This document shows, one piece after another, positions 1-10,935 of a stretch of DNA of 64,000 nt (its first letter is position 1; each line of letters opens with the position of its first letter). Below the pieces are notes generated by a model. It was given only the letters and a program-made list of their open reading frames with translations. It had not been told where the DNA came from and ran no database searches. Origin of the DNA: Turnera subulata (Eukaryota > Streptophyta > Magnoliopsida > Malpighiales > Passifloraceae). The stretch is taken from NCBI GenBank assembly GCA_028386065.3, contig JAKUCV010005454.1, forward strand, positions 31,303 through 95,302, in the 5' to 3' direction. Position numbers and translations under genes: made by a program.

Positions 1-352
1 AATAAAATTAAAATAAAACTAGTTGATTTTAATTTGACAACTATAATTAATAAAATGGATATGTCGACACCTCCTTGAAGGTGGATTGATGTCGACTGGG
101 CCCAATGTGCTCTCGAGTCAATTACTCCTTAATTGACAGCAAATTCTTGGGCTTCAGTTTCAGCTCCTCTCCAATCTTGATTTTCCGTCTCTTCTTAAAC
201 TTTTTGTGAGTACGAATCTTGGATATGATTCGGAAAGTGAGCTTGTTAGAATACACAGTGAGCTTGTTGGAATACATCCAAGCTCCATGTTTGTCTCTAT
301 TGCTTCTTCCTTGGTCGCCTTGGCGTGCATTAGTCTTGCCTTGATTTGCATG
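1..352. other. Unrecognised sequence beyond the broken end of the first CSL copy
   Basis: No gene is supported here. On the minus strand about 125-245 reads as a short lysine-rich stretch (includes IRTHKKFKKRRKIKIGEEL), and 160-351 is a 63-codon ORF in another frame. Neither matches a family I recognise. The segment replaces the last part of exon 3 of the CSL pseudogene that ends near 353, so the boundary at about 352 is a rearrangement or insertion breakpoint. Confidence 0.3.
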
Positions 353-1308
353 AAGTATTAAACCAAATCTTGCGATCTCTTGACTCGTCGTATTTAATAG
401 CCGGGAGTGGACCTGTTATTGCTTTCACCCCCCCCATCTTCCAACCATTCCAGTCTCATCATCAGCGCAGCTGCCCTGTTGTCAGATAATATATATATTA
501 GCAAAACTCAAAAGTCAAAACCACATGTTGTGTACATATACAGCCTAATTATAAACGAGTCTGTAACTTGTAATCACATCCCCATCCAGACAGACCTCTC
601 CTCTGCCAGGCGCTTGTCTTGAGTAGAAAACGCTGATCTCCAGCCTCGGCCTTTCACAGTTGAGAGATCATTTTCTTCGCCTAACATTCGAGTGTAAATC
701 AAACCGGGGTCTTCTAGTCGTTTGACAAAATCTGGGTGCCTCTCTTTTATTTTGTTGTACACAACGTGGCTAACAACTAAAGGAGTTTCTCCCCCACCTT
801 GTGGCTCTACTTCACAAAAGAAGAACACTCTTGATGGGAACTCAGGGTGCTGCACGCAGACAAAACAAGAAATAAAACCCATGTCAAAAAATACAGAGAC
901 CAATGGCCAACTATAGCTCAAATCATGTCTTTTGATCTCTTCATACCCTGTTCATTTCATGGTGAAAGGGTATGTTCTGGTCAAGTGGGCCTTCGTTGGC
1001 GGTGTAAACACGGCCAACAACGTGTGTTCTTGGGGAGACCCCACCGAAGCATGTAAATTCCTCGTACCCGAACGCCTCAACGACGTCGTTGAAGTCGGAT
1101 GCAGTGTTTACTGGGAAGCCCCTGAAGATAATTGCTCCTGTCCTGTGCAGTAAAGACTCGAGGAATGATTTGTGGGCTTTGATGGAGTCCACGAGGAGGG
1201 AAAACGATGGAAGAGGAACAGAGGGAGAGAGCACCGAAGGGAAAGGGATGGAATCATAGTGTTTTTGTTGTGGGATTTGGGTTTCTTTAATTTGAAGATT
1301 TCTGACAT
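353..1308 (-). pseudogene. CSL copy 1: truncated clavaminate-synthase-like dioxygenase pseudogene
   Basis: This is a broken member of the plant clavaminate-synthase-like (At3g21360-type) branch of the TauD/TfdA Fe(II)/2-oxoglutarate dioxygenases. Three exons align with the intact copy at 5239-6463: exon 1 about 1308-947 (ends FHHEMNR), exon 2 849-596 (254 bp, the same length as in every other copy), exon 3 from 475. The splice sites are preserved. Three lesions are visible. A 1-base frame change separates the upstream ATG (1308) from the rest of exon 1. An 8-C run at about 428-435 shifts exon 3 by one base. Exon 3 stops matching after the IWFN motif near 353, so the distal iron-binding His and the 2-oxoglutarate-binding Arg are gone. 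The homopolymer shift could be a sequencing error; the missing C-terminus cannot. Confidence 0.85.
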
Positions 1309-3344
1309 TGTTTTAATTTCTCTGAATACAGTATATACAGATGACTAAAGAGAATAAGCAGCACTCACGTAAGGTTGATCTTCTTGTTATTTAGGACTCA
1401 AGAATAACTGAACTGAATAAGCATTCATGATCTCTTCTATCCTCTCTCGCTTTCATCCTGTTTTGACTTTGACTATTATAATATATAATTATTGTCCATA
1501 TTATATGCCAAAAGAGAGGTAAAATGCAATGTCAGAATTATATTTATAATAGCAGCAGGATTCTCTTTATCCTCCTTAAGAAATAAAATTTTGTATTTTT
1601 TTTCGTATTTTTGTAAACCCTTATAATGCTAATTTGATACAGCCTTGAACACAATAGAATTTTCCATTTCCCATGCACGATTTGTCTACCCTGGCCTCCT
1701 TATGATGGATAGTTTAAGGCCATTTGCCATTTGCCCTTTCATCTCTTTTACTGGACTCGATGGTACTGAGAGATCCATTCGGTCCATTCGAATACAAGGT
1801 ATCTTGACCCGAAAAAACAATAGGATTTGCCAGATAAAAAAAAAGTAAAATGCAAGGCACATGTTATATTTTTTATTCGAATTGACGACTTAGATAGCCC
1901 TATTTCCATGTTTATTTCTCTCAGCGAGCCGGCAGAATACCTTGCAACTAGCTATTTCTAGATTAAAGAGACAAGCTCCTGAAAGTCAAATCTCATATTC
2001 GATATTATGTTATTGCCAAAAAAAAAAATCCATACGCGACAAAACAAGAAAAGATGGTCAAAATCTCATACAATCAAGTTGGATCGCAAACACAAAAAAA
2101 GGGGCGGTAATAAACAAATGCCATGCTTGTTAAATCGGCATTCCCCAACATTAAAAAGGGGAAAATCACTGGTTAATTGATTAAACTTGCCGGTTTTTGG
2201 GTGATAAACTGATAATACCCATTTAATTGATTACATACGTTGGACCCTATGTATGCTCACACGAGTCACGACAATATATATATATATATATGTTGGGCCC
2301 TCACTGGGCCTATGATGTGGGCTTGGGCTCTCCCCATAGGGGCAAAGCCATAGAATTCAAGTTTTAAATTCTTTTTCAATTCATTCTATTGGGTAGTGAA
2401 TGGGCTATTTCCATTAGAGCCCATCGAATAGGATATAACCCGAAATGGGCTTAGCGTTACTTAACAGGCCGCACCTTTGTAGTCCATTTTTTTCTTTTTT
2501 AAGTGAATTTTCCACATTATTGAAACTTCAAGTAATGTACTCGACTTTGATCAATTATTCATTCCATGCATACTCCAATATTTTTTTGGAGTTCCAAGCT
2601 ATGTATGCATGGTCAAAGAATTTGCAATGGGATACTTAGTCAAAGCATGCTTTTCACACTAATTAATCCCCCTCACGATATAACAGTAAGGTCAAACACT
2701 GAGGTTAAGAATCATGGAAAGAAGTGAGTATTAAGGGTCAAACTTCTTTAGGTCTGTTATTAATTAGTAGCCAAACCGAAGACTAAGACTTACAAGAGTG
2801 AGAGATTAGAGATATATACAGTGTGCCCTGGTGTCAAATAATTACCTGACTTCACAAGCCAATGTACAATCTTCAAGACTAGAGACTCGATTGTGGGTTC
2901 TTAATTACGTTGCTTTAACATTTAGCTAATTATTTCCACAAAATTTTCCCAATTCGCCTAACTGCTGCGGGAAGTAAGGTTGCCTTGTAGTACCTCTAGA
3001 GCAGAATTAACTTCCAAAAGTTGAAGCAAAGGGTCAATGAGGGTTTTGTCTGTCAACGTATAGCCTTAGATTGACCAAGGCCTTTCTGGGTATGGATTCC
3101 CTTGCTTCATGTGCAACTCACACCATGTTCTTGGGCGTGTTCGAGTGGAAAACTCACAAAGGTGCCAGCAAGTAATTAATTGCATGCATGTCATCTTAAC
3201 TTTCGCTTCAAGTTTGTGATTAGTCCAAATCATGGACTAATTAAAAGGAGCTTAGGCTTGCTAATCATAATTACCTCACAAACTGTACCTTAATTTCCCC
3301 TTGCACACCTTTCTGACCTGTGGCTCGATCGAGGTGCGACGGAA
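1309..3344. other. Intergenic region with an AT dinucleotide run
   Basis: About 2 kb lie between the first CSL copy and the GT14 gene. The 1309-1450 part is upstream sequence of CSL copy 1. A pure (TA)n microsatellite is at about 2274-2291. The short ORFs in this stretch have no recognisable domains. I see no RNA gene or complete transposon. Confidence 0.6.
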
Positions 3345-4872
3345 ATGGGAATTGAGAAGCAGCAATCACTCTCAGTTGTTAGAGTTATGCATCCTTGTTT
3401 ACATCTAAGCGGAGTCCTCAATTTTCTGTGCTTTGTCATTGGGTTGTCCCTTGGAATTACCGTTTGCTCAAATATGGAAAGCTTCTCAATTGATAATATA
3501 CTTGCTACAGTATCTTCCTTTTCCCTACCAACACCTTCACCATTGCTTCCAGTAAATCAAGAACCACCACAACCTCCACCATTATCACTAGAGCCACCTC
3601 CACCTCCACCACAGCAACCACCTCCACCTCCACCATTATCAGTGGAGCCACCACCACAGCAACCACCACCTCCTCCATCACAGCAACCCCCACCACCTCC
3701 ACCCTTACCACTAGAGCCACCACCACCTCCACCACAGCAACCACCACCACCTCCACCCTTACCACTAGAGCCACCACCACCTCCACCGCAGCAACCACCA
3801 CCCCCTCCTCCATTATCACTAGAGCCACCACCACCTCCACCACAGCCTCTGAACGCAACTCTCATGCACAACATGACAGATGATGTGTTGTTTCGACAAG
3901 CATTGATGGTGTCATCAAGGGTTGAAAATTCTTCAAATGGTTATTATGTCCCTAAAGTTGCTTTCCTGTTTTTGACCAAGGGACTTCTACCCTTGAGTCC
4001 TCTGTGGGAGAAGTTCTTTAGAGGGCATGAAGGGCTCTACAGCATATATGTTCACCCACCTCCCTCATATAACGAGTCAGTGCCTCAGGATTCTGTTTTC
4101 TACGGAAGAAGAATTACAAGCCAGGTGAGTTTGCTATTATATATATTGTGTCCAAATCGATTATTGGAACGACGTTTGCAAGAATCCAAGTATAGTGAAA
4201 TCTCACACTATTCTTAATTTGCACGATTTACAGCCTGTAGAATGGGGAAAACACTCAATGATTGACGCAGAGAGGAAACTTTTAGCCAACGCTCTCCTTG
4301 ACTCCTCAAACCAGAGATTTGTGCTCCTTTCCGAATCTTGCATCCCTTTATTCAACTTCACTACAACTTATAACTACCTCATCAATGCTACTTACAGCTT
4401 TGTGAACTCATATGATGATCCTGGGTTGGGTGGTCGTGGCAGATACAGTCCTAAAATGTTACCTACCATAACATTATCCGATTGGCGTAAAGGGTCACAG
4501 TGGTTTGAGATGAATCGCAAGCTAGCCACTGTAGTTGTTTCAGACACCAAGTACTACCCTCTCTTTCGAGACTATTGCACCCCTGGATGTTTCTCGGACG
4601 AGCATTACATTCCTACACTTATGAACAGTCAGTTCCCTCGGGAGATTTCGAACAGGAGCATCACTTGGGTGGATTGGTCTAGACCGGGGAAACACCCTGG
4701 ACACTTTGGGTGGAAAGCAATCTCGAAGCAGTTCTTGGAGTGGTTGAGATCTGGTCATAATTGCACTTATAATGGGAATCCTACATCCTTGTGTTTCTTG
4801 TTTGCACGGAAATTCTTGCCAGACACTGTAGGGCCTTTATTGGAGTTGGCATCAACTTTACTCCAGTTTTAA
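3345..4872 (+). CDS. GT14 family glycosyltransferase (core-2/I-branching, DUF266/BC10-type)
   Basis: Predicted Golgi type II membrane glycosyltransferase of the plant core-2/I-branching family (GT14; BC10 of rice is a member). Two exons, 3345-4124 and 4234-4872, joined in phase 0 across a 109-bp GT-AG intron, give 472 aa. Residues 19-41 are one hydrophobic segment. Residues 62-167 are an extreme proline-rich stalk made of repeated PPPPPPQQ and PLPLEPP blocks. The catalytic part follows from about residue 205 (VAFLFLTKG), with YGRRI, PVEWGKHSMIDAERKLL, LLSESCIPL, the acidic DEHYIPTL and WVDWSRPGKHPGHFG motifs, and a C-terminal CTYNG...CFLFARKF that is standard for the family. Length is normal apart from the long stalk. 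Its donor and acceptor sugars cannot be read from sequence. The 3' end (from about 4765) is the left border of a tandem duplication; a remnant recurs at 17916. Confidence 0.9.
3556..3847 (+). repeat. In-frame proline-codon repeat in the GT14 stalk
   Basis: A low-complexity coding repeat of CCA/CCT codons interrupted by CAGCAA (QQ) and by CCATTATCA or CCCTTACCA (PLSLEP/PLPLEP) blocks. About five irregular units of 50-60 bp are visible. Nearly identical neighbouring units point to slippage or unequal exchange. The antisense strand therefore shows long glycine- and valine-rich shadow ORFs. Confidence 0.85.
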
Positions 4873-5238
4873 CACTTTAGACAACAGCTTTCTGCAGATG
4901 TAACATAAAAGACACAGTACCAGTTTTAACACTAAGACATCTATTGTTGCTTCTTAGGCCAAGGTAAAGCAACAAGAGATGAAGTCTCCAGGTGACATGT
5001 GACATTATTGAAGTTTTAAAGCACCCCATAGCGTTTGATTTAGATACTCGATGGAGCACATAAGAAGCAAATCACTTATTCATTTCATACATACTGTTAA
5101 TCACACCATCTTGTAACATTATTCATCACCAAATACTATCTGTACTACTATTAAGTTCTCTGAGGGAACAAATTGATTACTTTTCGGCTAAGGAAGTGAG
5201 GGACTAACAATTCTCTGACGCCAAAATATATATACTGG

Positions 5239-6463
5239 CTACTTGCAAAGAGAAGCTAGCACACGGCGAGGTGTAAAGCAGGGCATTCGAGCATGCAAAA
5301 CAGCCAAATTATCAAGCAACATGATATCACCTTTTTGCCAAGGTATAGCCACACACTCTTCATCCACTATTTTGATGCAATCTTGAACAATATCTGCCGG
5401 GAGTGGTCTGCCGTCCCCGAATGTGACTGTTGCCACCGGATTATTCTGGCCATCTTTAACCGTAGCTGCCATGTTAAGGCTATTGAACCAAATATTGCGG
5501 TTCCTTGAATTGTCGTATCTGATAGATGGGACTGGACCAGTTATTACTTTGACTGAATCTGAGGCAGAGTCTAACCATTCCAATCTCGTACGATTTTTGG
5601 CCGCCCTGTTGCAATTATTACTTTCTTTGTATTAATTCGTCTTCAAGGTCTTAGTATTGAATTAGAACTTACTTTGATAGATATATTAAAAAAACTCATC
5701 ATGAACACTGCTAGCCAACTTTGACCAGCCAGTAATTGATACTTAACAAACCTTTCTTCAGCAACCTTCCTGTCGTGGGTGGAAAACGTTGCTTTCCATC
5801 CACGGCCAATTGGATATGAAGGATCAGTTTCTGCCGGCAATATTCGAGTATAAGTCAACCCATGGTCCGCTATTCTCTGAACGAAATCAGGGAACTTTTC
5901 TTTCATAATATCATGCACGAGATGGCTAAGAACTACAGGAGTTTCTCCCCCGCTCTTGGGCTCCACCTCGCAGAAGAAGAATAATTTGGATGGAGACGCA
6001 GGATTCTGCAGATACAAGAAAAACGCATATCAAGAATCCTGCTTTTTTACTTACCCTGATCAAAATCGGTAGAAATATAGCTGGAAAGATGACTTACAAG
6101 ATTCATCTCATGGTGAAAGGGCACTAGTTGTTCAGGTGGGGACTCGTTAGCAGTATAGACATGGCCAATAACGTGGCTTCTTGGGGCTGCTCCATCGGCA
6201 TAAGACATCTCCTCGTACCCGAATGCCTCCACGACGTCGTTGAACTCCGATGCAGTGGTTACAGGGAAGCCCCTCAAGAGAACTGCCCCTGTCTTGAACA
6301 GTAAAGACTCGAGGAAAGGTTTGTGGGTTTTGATGGAGTTGATGAAGAGAGAAAGGGACGGAGAAGGGACAGAAGGAGAGAGGACTGCAGGGAAAGAAGG
6401 GATGGAATCATAGTGCTTCTGTTGTGGGATTTGGGTTTCTTGAAAGATACTATCTGACGGCAT
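5239..6463 (-). CDS. CSL-A: clavaminate-synthase-like Fe(II)/2OG dioxygenase, intact
   Basis: Plant clavaminate-synthase-like protein (At3g21360-type, TauD/TfdA fold), a probable cytosolic Fe(II)- and 2-oxoglutarate-dependent oxygenase; its substrate is not known from sequence. Exons on the minus strand are 6463-6098, 6005-5752 and 5605-5239, all bounded by GT-AG introns and in frame, giving 328 aa. The iron-binding HxE is in FHHEM (H117, E119). The distal His is in LHAR (H311), followed by RR (320-321) for the 2-oxoglutarate carboxylate. Other hallmarks are LLRGFPV, FGYEE, FFFCEVEP, GGETPVVLSH, GRGWKATFS and IPWQKGD. The ATG at 6463 is about 73 bp downstream of a TATA box. This is the best-preserved of five copies in the window and the reference for reading the others. 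Confidence 0.92.
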
Positions 6464-6535
6464 TGTTTCTCTCCTGGTTTTATTTGGTCAAGGGAAGCAC
6501 AGTATGAGCAGAGAGATCGTGTAATGATGATTGGT

Positions 6536-6542
6536 TTATATA
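6536..6542 (-). promoter_or_regulatory. TATA box of CSL-A
   Basis: TATATAA on the minus strand, 73 bp upstream of the CSL-A start codon. The same box in the same context is at 34226-34232 (74 bp upstream of CSL-B'), at about 9828-9834 (CSL-B), and at 27000-27006 (the stranded promoter of CSL-A'). The constant spacing supports it as the real core promoter. Confidence 0.65.
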
Positions 6543-6544
6543 GG

Positions 6545-7569
6545 GCTCAGGAATAAAGACTATCATCTCTTCTAATCTCTTGGTTTTATCCTTTTTGATT
6601 ACTTCTTGATTTTGACGTGGAGTTCTTGGATAGGGTGGTGGTCGAGGCAAACCGGCCATAATAACTGGCTAGGTATACTATCTCTTCGAGAGAGACAAGC
6701 TAAGCTCGTGATGGTGAAATCCCACACGATCAAGTTGGACTTTTGCTAGGTGAAAAAAAGCAAAATGCTAGCTAGCAAGTAATTAACCTGTTGTTTCTGT
6801 AGTCTTGTAAGTAATTGATGCCTTTTGGTTGTTTCATTTATACAAAAAAATAGCTATCGTTGATATAGTTTTTTCCCAAATTGAAGGGTGAAAAACTTTA
6901 GGAAAAAAAATATTAAGTTGAAAGAAGAGAGATGCTAGCTTGATAAGTATAGTTGTCTACAAAGTTTGACTGTTTCTACAGGAATGGTTCCGTGGTGTGT
7001 TTTGCCCGAATTCAAAAGTGAAAATAGAAAAATGCTAATGCTAGGCTGATTGATACTCGATATTAGTAATAATTTACAGATGAAAATTCCAGAAATACTT
7101 CCTCTTCCCAGTAACGTCTCGGTTACGTTGTGTATCGATAGGTACAAGATAACATAGATAGGATCCAGGGGAAGAGCTAGGGAGAGCATTCATCTAGAGC
7201 TTCCTCCACTTAATTTGTATCGATCATAATTTGTGGGAAACGTCATTCTTCAAAATAAGATACTATCAGCAAATTAACCTGCTGATGGAAAGTGCTAAAA
7301 CAAGAATCTCCCAAATATTGAAAAAAAAGTTCAATTTATTAGCAAGTGGACAGAAGTACAGAACCATAAACATTCAACCTTAAACCAACATAGTGCTACA
7401 TAACATCTTCTAGGATGTTTACTCGATTTTATTTTTTATACTAGTCGATGAAGGTAAGACTCGAAAGTCTACTCGCTTATTATTCGAAAAGCTATTATCT
7501 TAATCCTCAAACACGATAAGCTCCACACAACAGGCGGCATTGTACTAGGCACAAAGGGCAGAGAGTACC
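6545..7569. other. Intergenic spacer between CSL-A and CSL-B, shared with unit 2
   Basis: Contains no gene. It is the counterpart of 27008-27500 plus 32290-32650 in the second duplication unit, which makes it the empty-site reference for the LINE and Ty1-copia insertions there: CTTAATTTGTATCGATC at about 7210 is uninterrupted here. Confidence 0.7.
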
Positions 7570-8414
7570 CTACGCTAGCTGTGTATGGAATGGCCACGTC
7601 CTTCTGGAGTGCTGGGCAGCCCAATTGTCGACCAAGAGAACGTCACCTTTCTGCCAGGGGATGGCCACACATTCTTCGTTCAGGATTTTACGCAAGTCAA
7701 GGAGGATGTCAAGTGGCAATGTTTTACCATCACCCATCGTGATCGTCAAGAACTTGGAGGTGGCAATCGCATCGGTAAGGTTGTTGAACCAAACCTTGCG
7801 ATTCCTTGTCTCGTCAACTCTAATGGCCGGGACTGGCTCGGTTATGGTCCTCACTCCGCCTTCGAGCCACTCCCAGTTTCAGGTTCATCTTCGCTGCCCT
7901 GCTCACAAATATTCAAGTAGAAAGTGCATGCATGCGGCCTTAATTCCAATGAAATGATGGAATTGCTTTTCAGTTTCGAAAAATTATCATATACTATAGT
8001 CATAATTTTGAGACATTTAGCTATAGGATCCTGCCATGCATGAACAGAAGACAAGTAATTTTGAGTTTTTCAAGGAGGCCGTAACACTAAAATTAAAACC
8101 TTGTCATAAGAATAATACTAATAAAAATTTTAAAACTGTGACTTCCCTATCTAATTAAAAAAATATGTTCAGTACATATGTTCTCTGAGCTTTTAATTTT
8201 GGCGGCTGTTTTTTAATTACTCTCATCATGGAATTCATTTGCTTCTCAATTAATTAGTTAGTTAAACTTAACTACCCTTTATTTAAAAAAAAAAGATAAT
8301 AGAGACAATTATTTAATACTCATCAAATATTCCAGGGACAATTCTAAATGGTTAAAACACAATTAAAAAGGGACACAGAGTAATTAATTAACAAACGTTT
8401 CCTCTGCCTCTCTC

Positions 8415-8576
8415 TTGTCTTGAGCCCAAAATGGTGACTTCAGCCCAAATTGTTGAGTTCCACCCACGGCCTTGAGCAGAAGTGGGATCATCATCTTGTC
8501 TTGAGCCCAAAATGTTGACTTCAGCCCAAATTGTTGAGTTCCACCCACGGCCTTGAGCAGAAGTGGGATCATCATC
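8415..8576. repeat. 81-bp tandem duplication inside exon 2 of CSL-B
   Basis: Two adjacent copies (starting at 8415 and 8496) of an 81-bp segment are almost identical; I see one substitution near the start (ATGGTGAC versus ATGTTGAC). The period is 27 codons. The paralogue at 33430-33500 has a single copy. Confidence 0.9.
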
Positions 8577-8693
8577 ATCAGGCAGGTCTCGGGGTATAAA
8601 CTAAGCCGCGCTCCTCCAAGGCTTGAACGAAATCAGGGTGCATCTCCTCCATCTTCTCATACACAATGTGGCTATAGTTCCATTGTTGGCGCT

Positions 8694-8881
8694 GGAAGTA
8701 GCCCAGGGGAGAAACAAGCGAGGTGAGGCCCAAATGAGATTGACACGGGTGCGCTTAGATACCACATTGTAATCCAAAACCTTAAGACATTGGATATATG
8801 AGTCCTCTCCACTTATATATCATTCATTTGGCTTCTTTTCATCCCATATAAGACATTTTACTTACATTTGGATACCTAACA
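8694..8881 (-). mobile_element. Solo LTR (188 bp), minus orientation, in CSL-B exon 2
   Basis: Read on the minus strand it begins TGTTAGGTATCC and ends GCGCCAACA, the TG...CA of an LTR. Its body shares the layout of the LTR at 9301-9499 (a TATAAGTGGA-like stretch, then GGTTTTGG-TTACA, then GTGGTATC/GTGGTGTC), so the two belong to related families. It replaces the 5' half of exon 2, judged against 33600-33680 in the sister copy. No clean target-site duplication is visible, which fits insertion plus deletion. Confidence 0.7.
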
Positions 8882-9054
8882 GTTATAAAAACCAATTAAA
8901 TCATATATATCACAGTATACAATTACACAAAATAAACAATATATATATCAGTCATTTCTAGCTCATATGGTGGAACTTTATGTCCTGGTCAGGGGTCCCT
9001 CATTAGCAGTGTAGACATTGCCTACAATTCTAGTTATAGGGGCTGACCCATGTT

Positions 9055-9499
9055 ACTCACGTGGTTTCGGCAGGCGCATGCTTCTAAGTGGCTTTGCTTC
9101 CCCGGCCTAAGTGAAGTTATAAGTCGTGGCTCCCGATGGAATGAGCTCTTGGACGTAGCCGTCTGCGCACGAGGACCTTGCCCGAACTACCGTCTCACCC
9201 GAGAACCACTACAACGCTTTTAAAGGCTTTACAAAGGCAACTTCCCCCTCATCCGGGCTTGATGTCCGATATGGAAGAGTCTCACACTTGAGGGGGAGAT
9301 TGTTGGAATGTAAGTGTGAGTGGTGTATCCCACATCGGAGAGAAAGAGGCCACGTGAGTAATATATAAGTGAAGTGGACCCATGTACCCAATACCTTGAG
9401 GTTTTGGGTTACAGAGTGGTGTCCTGGTCACGCGTATGGAACTCTCTTGGGCCTCGCGTATTGTCTCCCCGGTTTTCGGGCAACTCCCGGTTCTCAACA
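9055..9499 (+). mobile_element. Truncated LTR retrotransposon: 3' internal end plus 3' LTR
   Basis: The LTR is 9301-9499 (TGTTGGAATG...TTCTCAACA, 199 bp). It is preceded directly by a polypurine tract (GAGGGGGAGA, to 9300) and about 245 bp of internal 3' untranslated sequence. The 5' part of the element is missing. It sits in CSL-B exon 1: the intact sister reads straight through this point near 33890. About 14 bp of host exon were lost at the insertion. Confidence 0.75.
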
Positions 9500-10147
9500 T
9501 CCTCATACCCAAAGACTTCCACAAAGTCGTTGAATTCAGAGGCTGTGTTTATGGGAAAGCCTCTTAAGAGAATGGCTCCATGTTTTTGTAGCAAAGACTC
9601 GATGATTGACTTTTGGGTCTTAATAGAGTCAATAAGAAGGGAGAGGGAAGGAGATGGGATTGAGGGATTGAAGATTGCAGGGAAAGGAGGCAGGGAATCG
9701 TAGTGTCTTTGTTGGGAGAGTTGAGCTTCTTTGAACATGTTTGACGTTGTTGTCTGTTGGGCTCTTGGAGACAATAATGATATGATCTCTGTGTCACCTG
9801 TACCATACAACTGGAGTTTATATAGTAGTGCTGCTCACGAAATTTTTCTGTTCCTGATGGGAAAAGGAAGAAAAAATTAGTTCAAGATAAGCACTTTGAG
9901 TCGTAGTTAATTATTGTTTTTGGTTTAAAAATGTCAATTATATCGCCATCTTAGTTGTGGTTGTGTTGTATATGTCAATAAAGATTATGTTAGTAAGAAA
10001 TTTACTTGTAAGATTATTTTACAAATCCAATATTCGATTGGTTTGCTTTAATGTGAGTTTCCCGTGAAGGAGCTTCCATCTTGTTACTGTATTTGGCTGA
10101 CTAATTAAGTTTTTTTTTTGAAGTTGGCTGATCAATTAAGTTGGGGG

Positions 10148-10340
10148 TGTTATAAAATATAGGGGTATGGATGTCATTTTGTAATATATGTGTGTAAATA
10201 AATAAAGGATGCAGATGGGGTTTTTGCTTCTCCTAAAAAACCGAGACAGAGGCTCCCCTCTTTTCATATTTTTTTTTTCACCTCTTCCATTGATTGATTC
10301 CTCTCCTTTTTCTTCCATCCAAAATCGTTTATTCTTAACA
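10148..10340 (+). repeat. 5' LTR of the 5.84-kb copia-derived element
   Basis: 193 bp, starts TGTTATAAAA and ends TTCTTAACA. The left flank GGGGG is duplicated at the other end. It is near-identical to 15793-15989. Confidence 0.93.
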
Positions 10341-10449
10341 CGTTATCAGCACGAACTTGTCTCTACCCGAGAATCGAGCTTCGTTTCGCAAAAGGAAAAG
10401 AGAAACCGGAAATCGAGCAGAAAAAAATGAAAAAGAGAAAAAAAAAGAA

Positions 10450-10935
10450 CTCCAGCCGGCACTGTTCACGCCGGCCACCACCTGCCGCGCCGCCGTGCGC
10501 GACACCGCCGCCACCAGCCTGCTCGCCGTGCTGTCGCGAGCTCAACCCCGTCGTCTCCTCCTCCTTCCGCCGTGAGACGCGCCGGCAGGAGCCCACGACC
10601 CGACGGACGACCCGCGGATCCGATCTCCCTCTGGCCGTCGGATCTGCCCGTTCTGCACCTCTTTCGTTGCTTGCGTCGCCTCGCCGTGTTTCCCCTCCTC
10701 TTCGCCGGCCGCTTGCTACTCCTCTCCGCGTCGCCTGCGCGGCGCCGCCACCTGCAAGCCCGACCTGACGGGTTCGAGCGACCCACAGCCGCAACTGCAC
10801 ACCCGACGGCGGTCACCTCGCGCCTTCCTCTCCTCGCTGCAGCCGTCGCCTCGCCACCACAGCAGCCAGCCCGCGTCGCGCCGCGCCTCCCGTGCCATGC
10901 CGCCGTATGTAGCAACCCGTCTGGATGAGACGACC
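10450..10935 (+). other. GC-rich leader inside the copia-derived element
   Basis: Nearly 500 bp rich in CCG, GCC and CGC, set in an otherwise AT-rich element and region. Long overlapping ORFs occur on both strands, as expected for stop-poor GC-rich DNA. Their translations are Arg/Pro/Ala-rich low complexity with no gag signature. It lies between the primer-binding area and the rest of the element, the position of a leader or 5' UTR. I do not call a gene here. Confidence 0.6.

Larger units (their letters stand above)
7570..9738 (-). pseudogene. CSL-B: clavaminate-synthase-like pseudogene in duplication unit 1
   Basis: Sister of the intact CSL-B' (32653-34152), but broken in every exon. Exon 1 starts at 9738 (MFKEAQ; the upstream ATG used in CSL-B' is ACG here) and reads to FGYED. 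It is then interrupted by a 445-bp LTR-element fragment (9055-9499), and its tail resumes at about 9054. Exon 2 (about 8693-8395) lost its 5' half to an inverted solo LTR (8694-8881) and carries an 81-bp tandem duplication. Exon 3 (about 7902-7570) has one extra G after MNLKL and a 4-base insertion that creates a stop in place of the terminal RRVLAALCA, so the 2-oxoglutarate-binding Arg is lost. The iron-binding FHHEM region is also lost or displaced. Confidence 0.88.

Noticed and set aside
3505..3874. Long Gly- and Val-rich ORFs on the minus strand (117 and 105 aa)
   Set aside because: They are antisense shadows of the CCA/CCT proline codon repeat in the GT14 gene. No start context, introns or family support.
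5643..6017. Exon 2 of CSL-A as a separate 124-aa gene starting MYLQN
   Set aside because: The first four codons are intron 1 and the last ones intron 2. The exon is bounded by AG and GT and is 254 bp in every copy.
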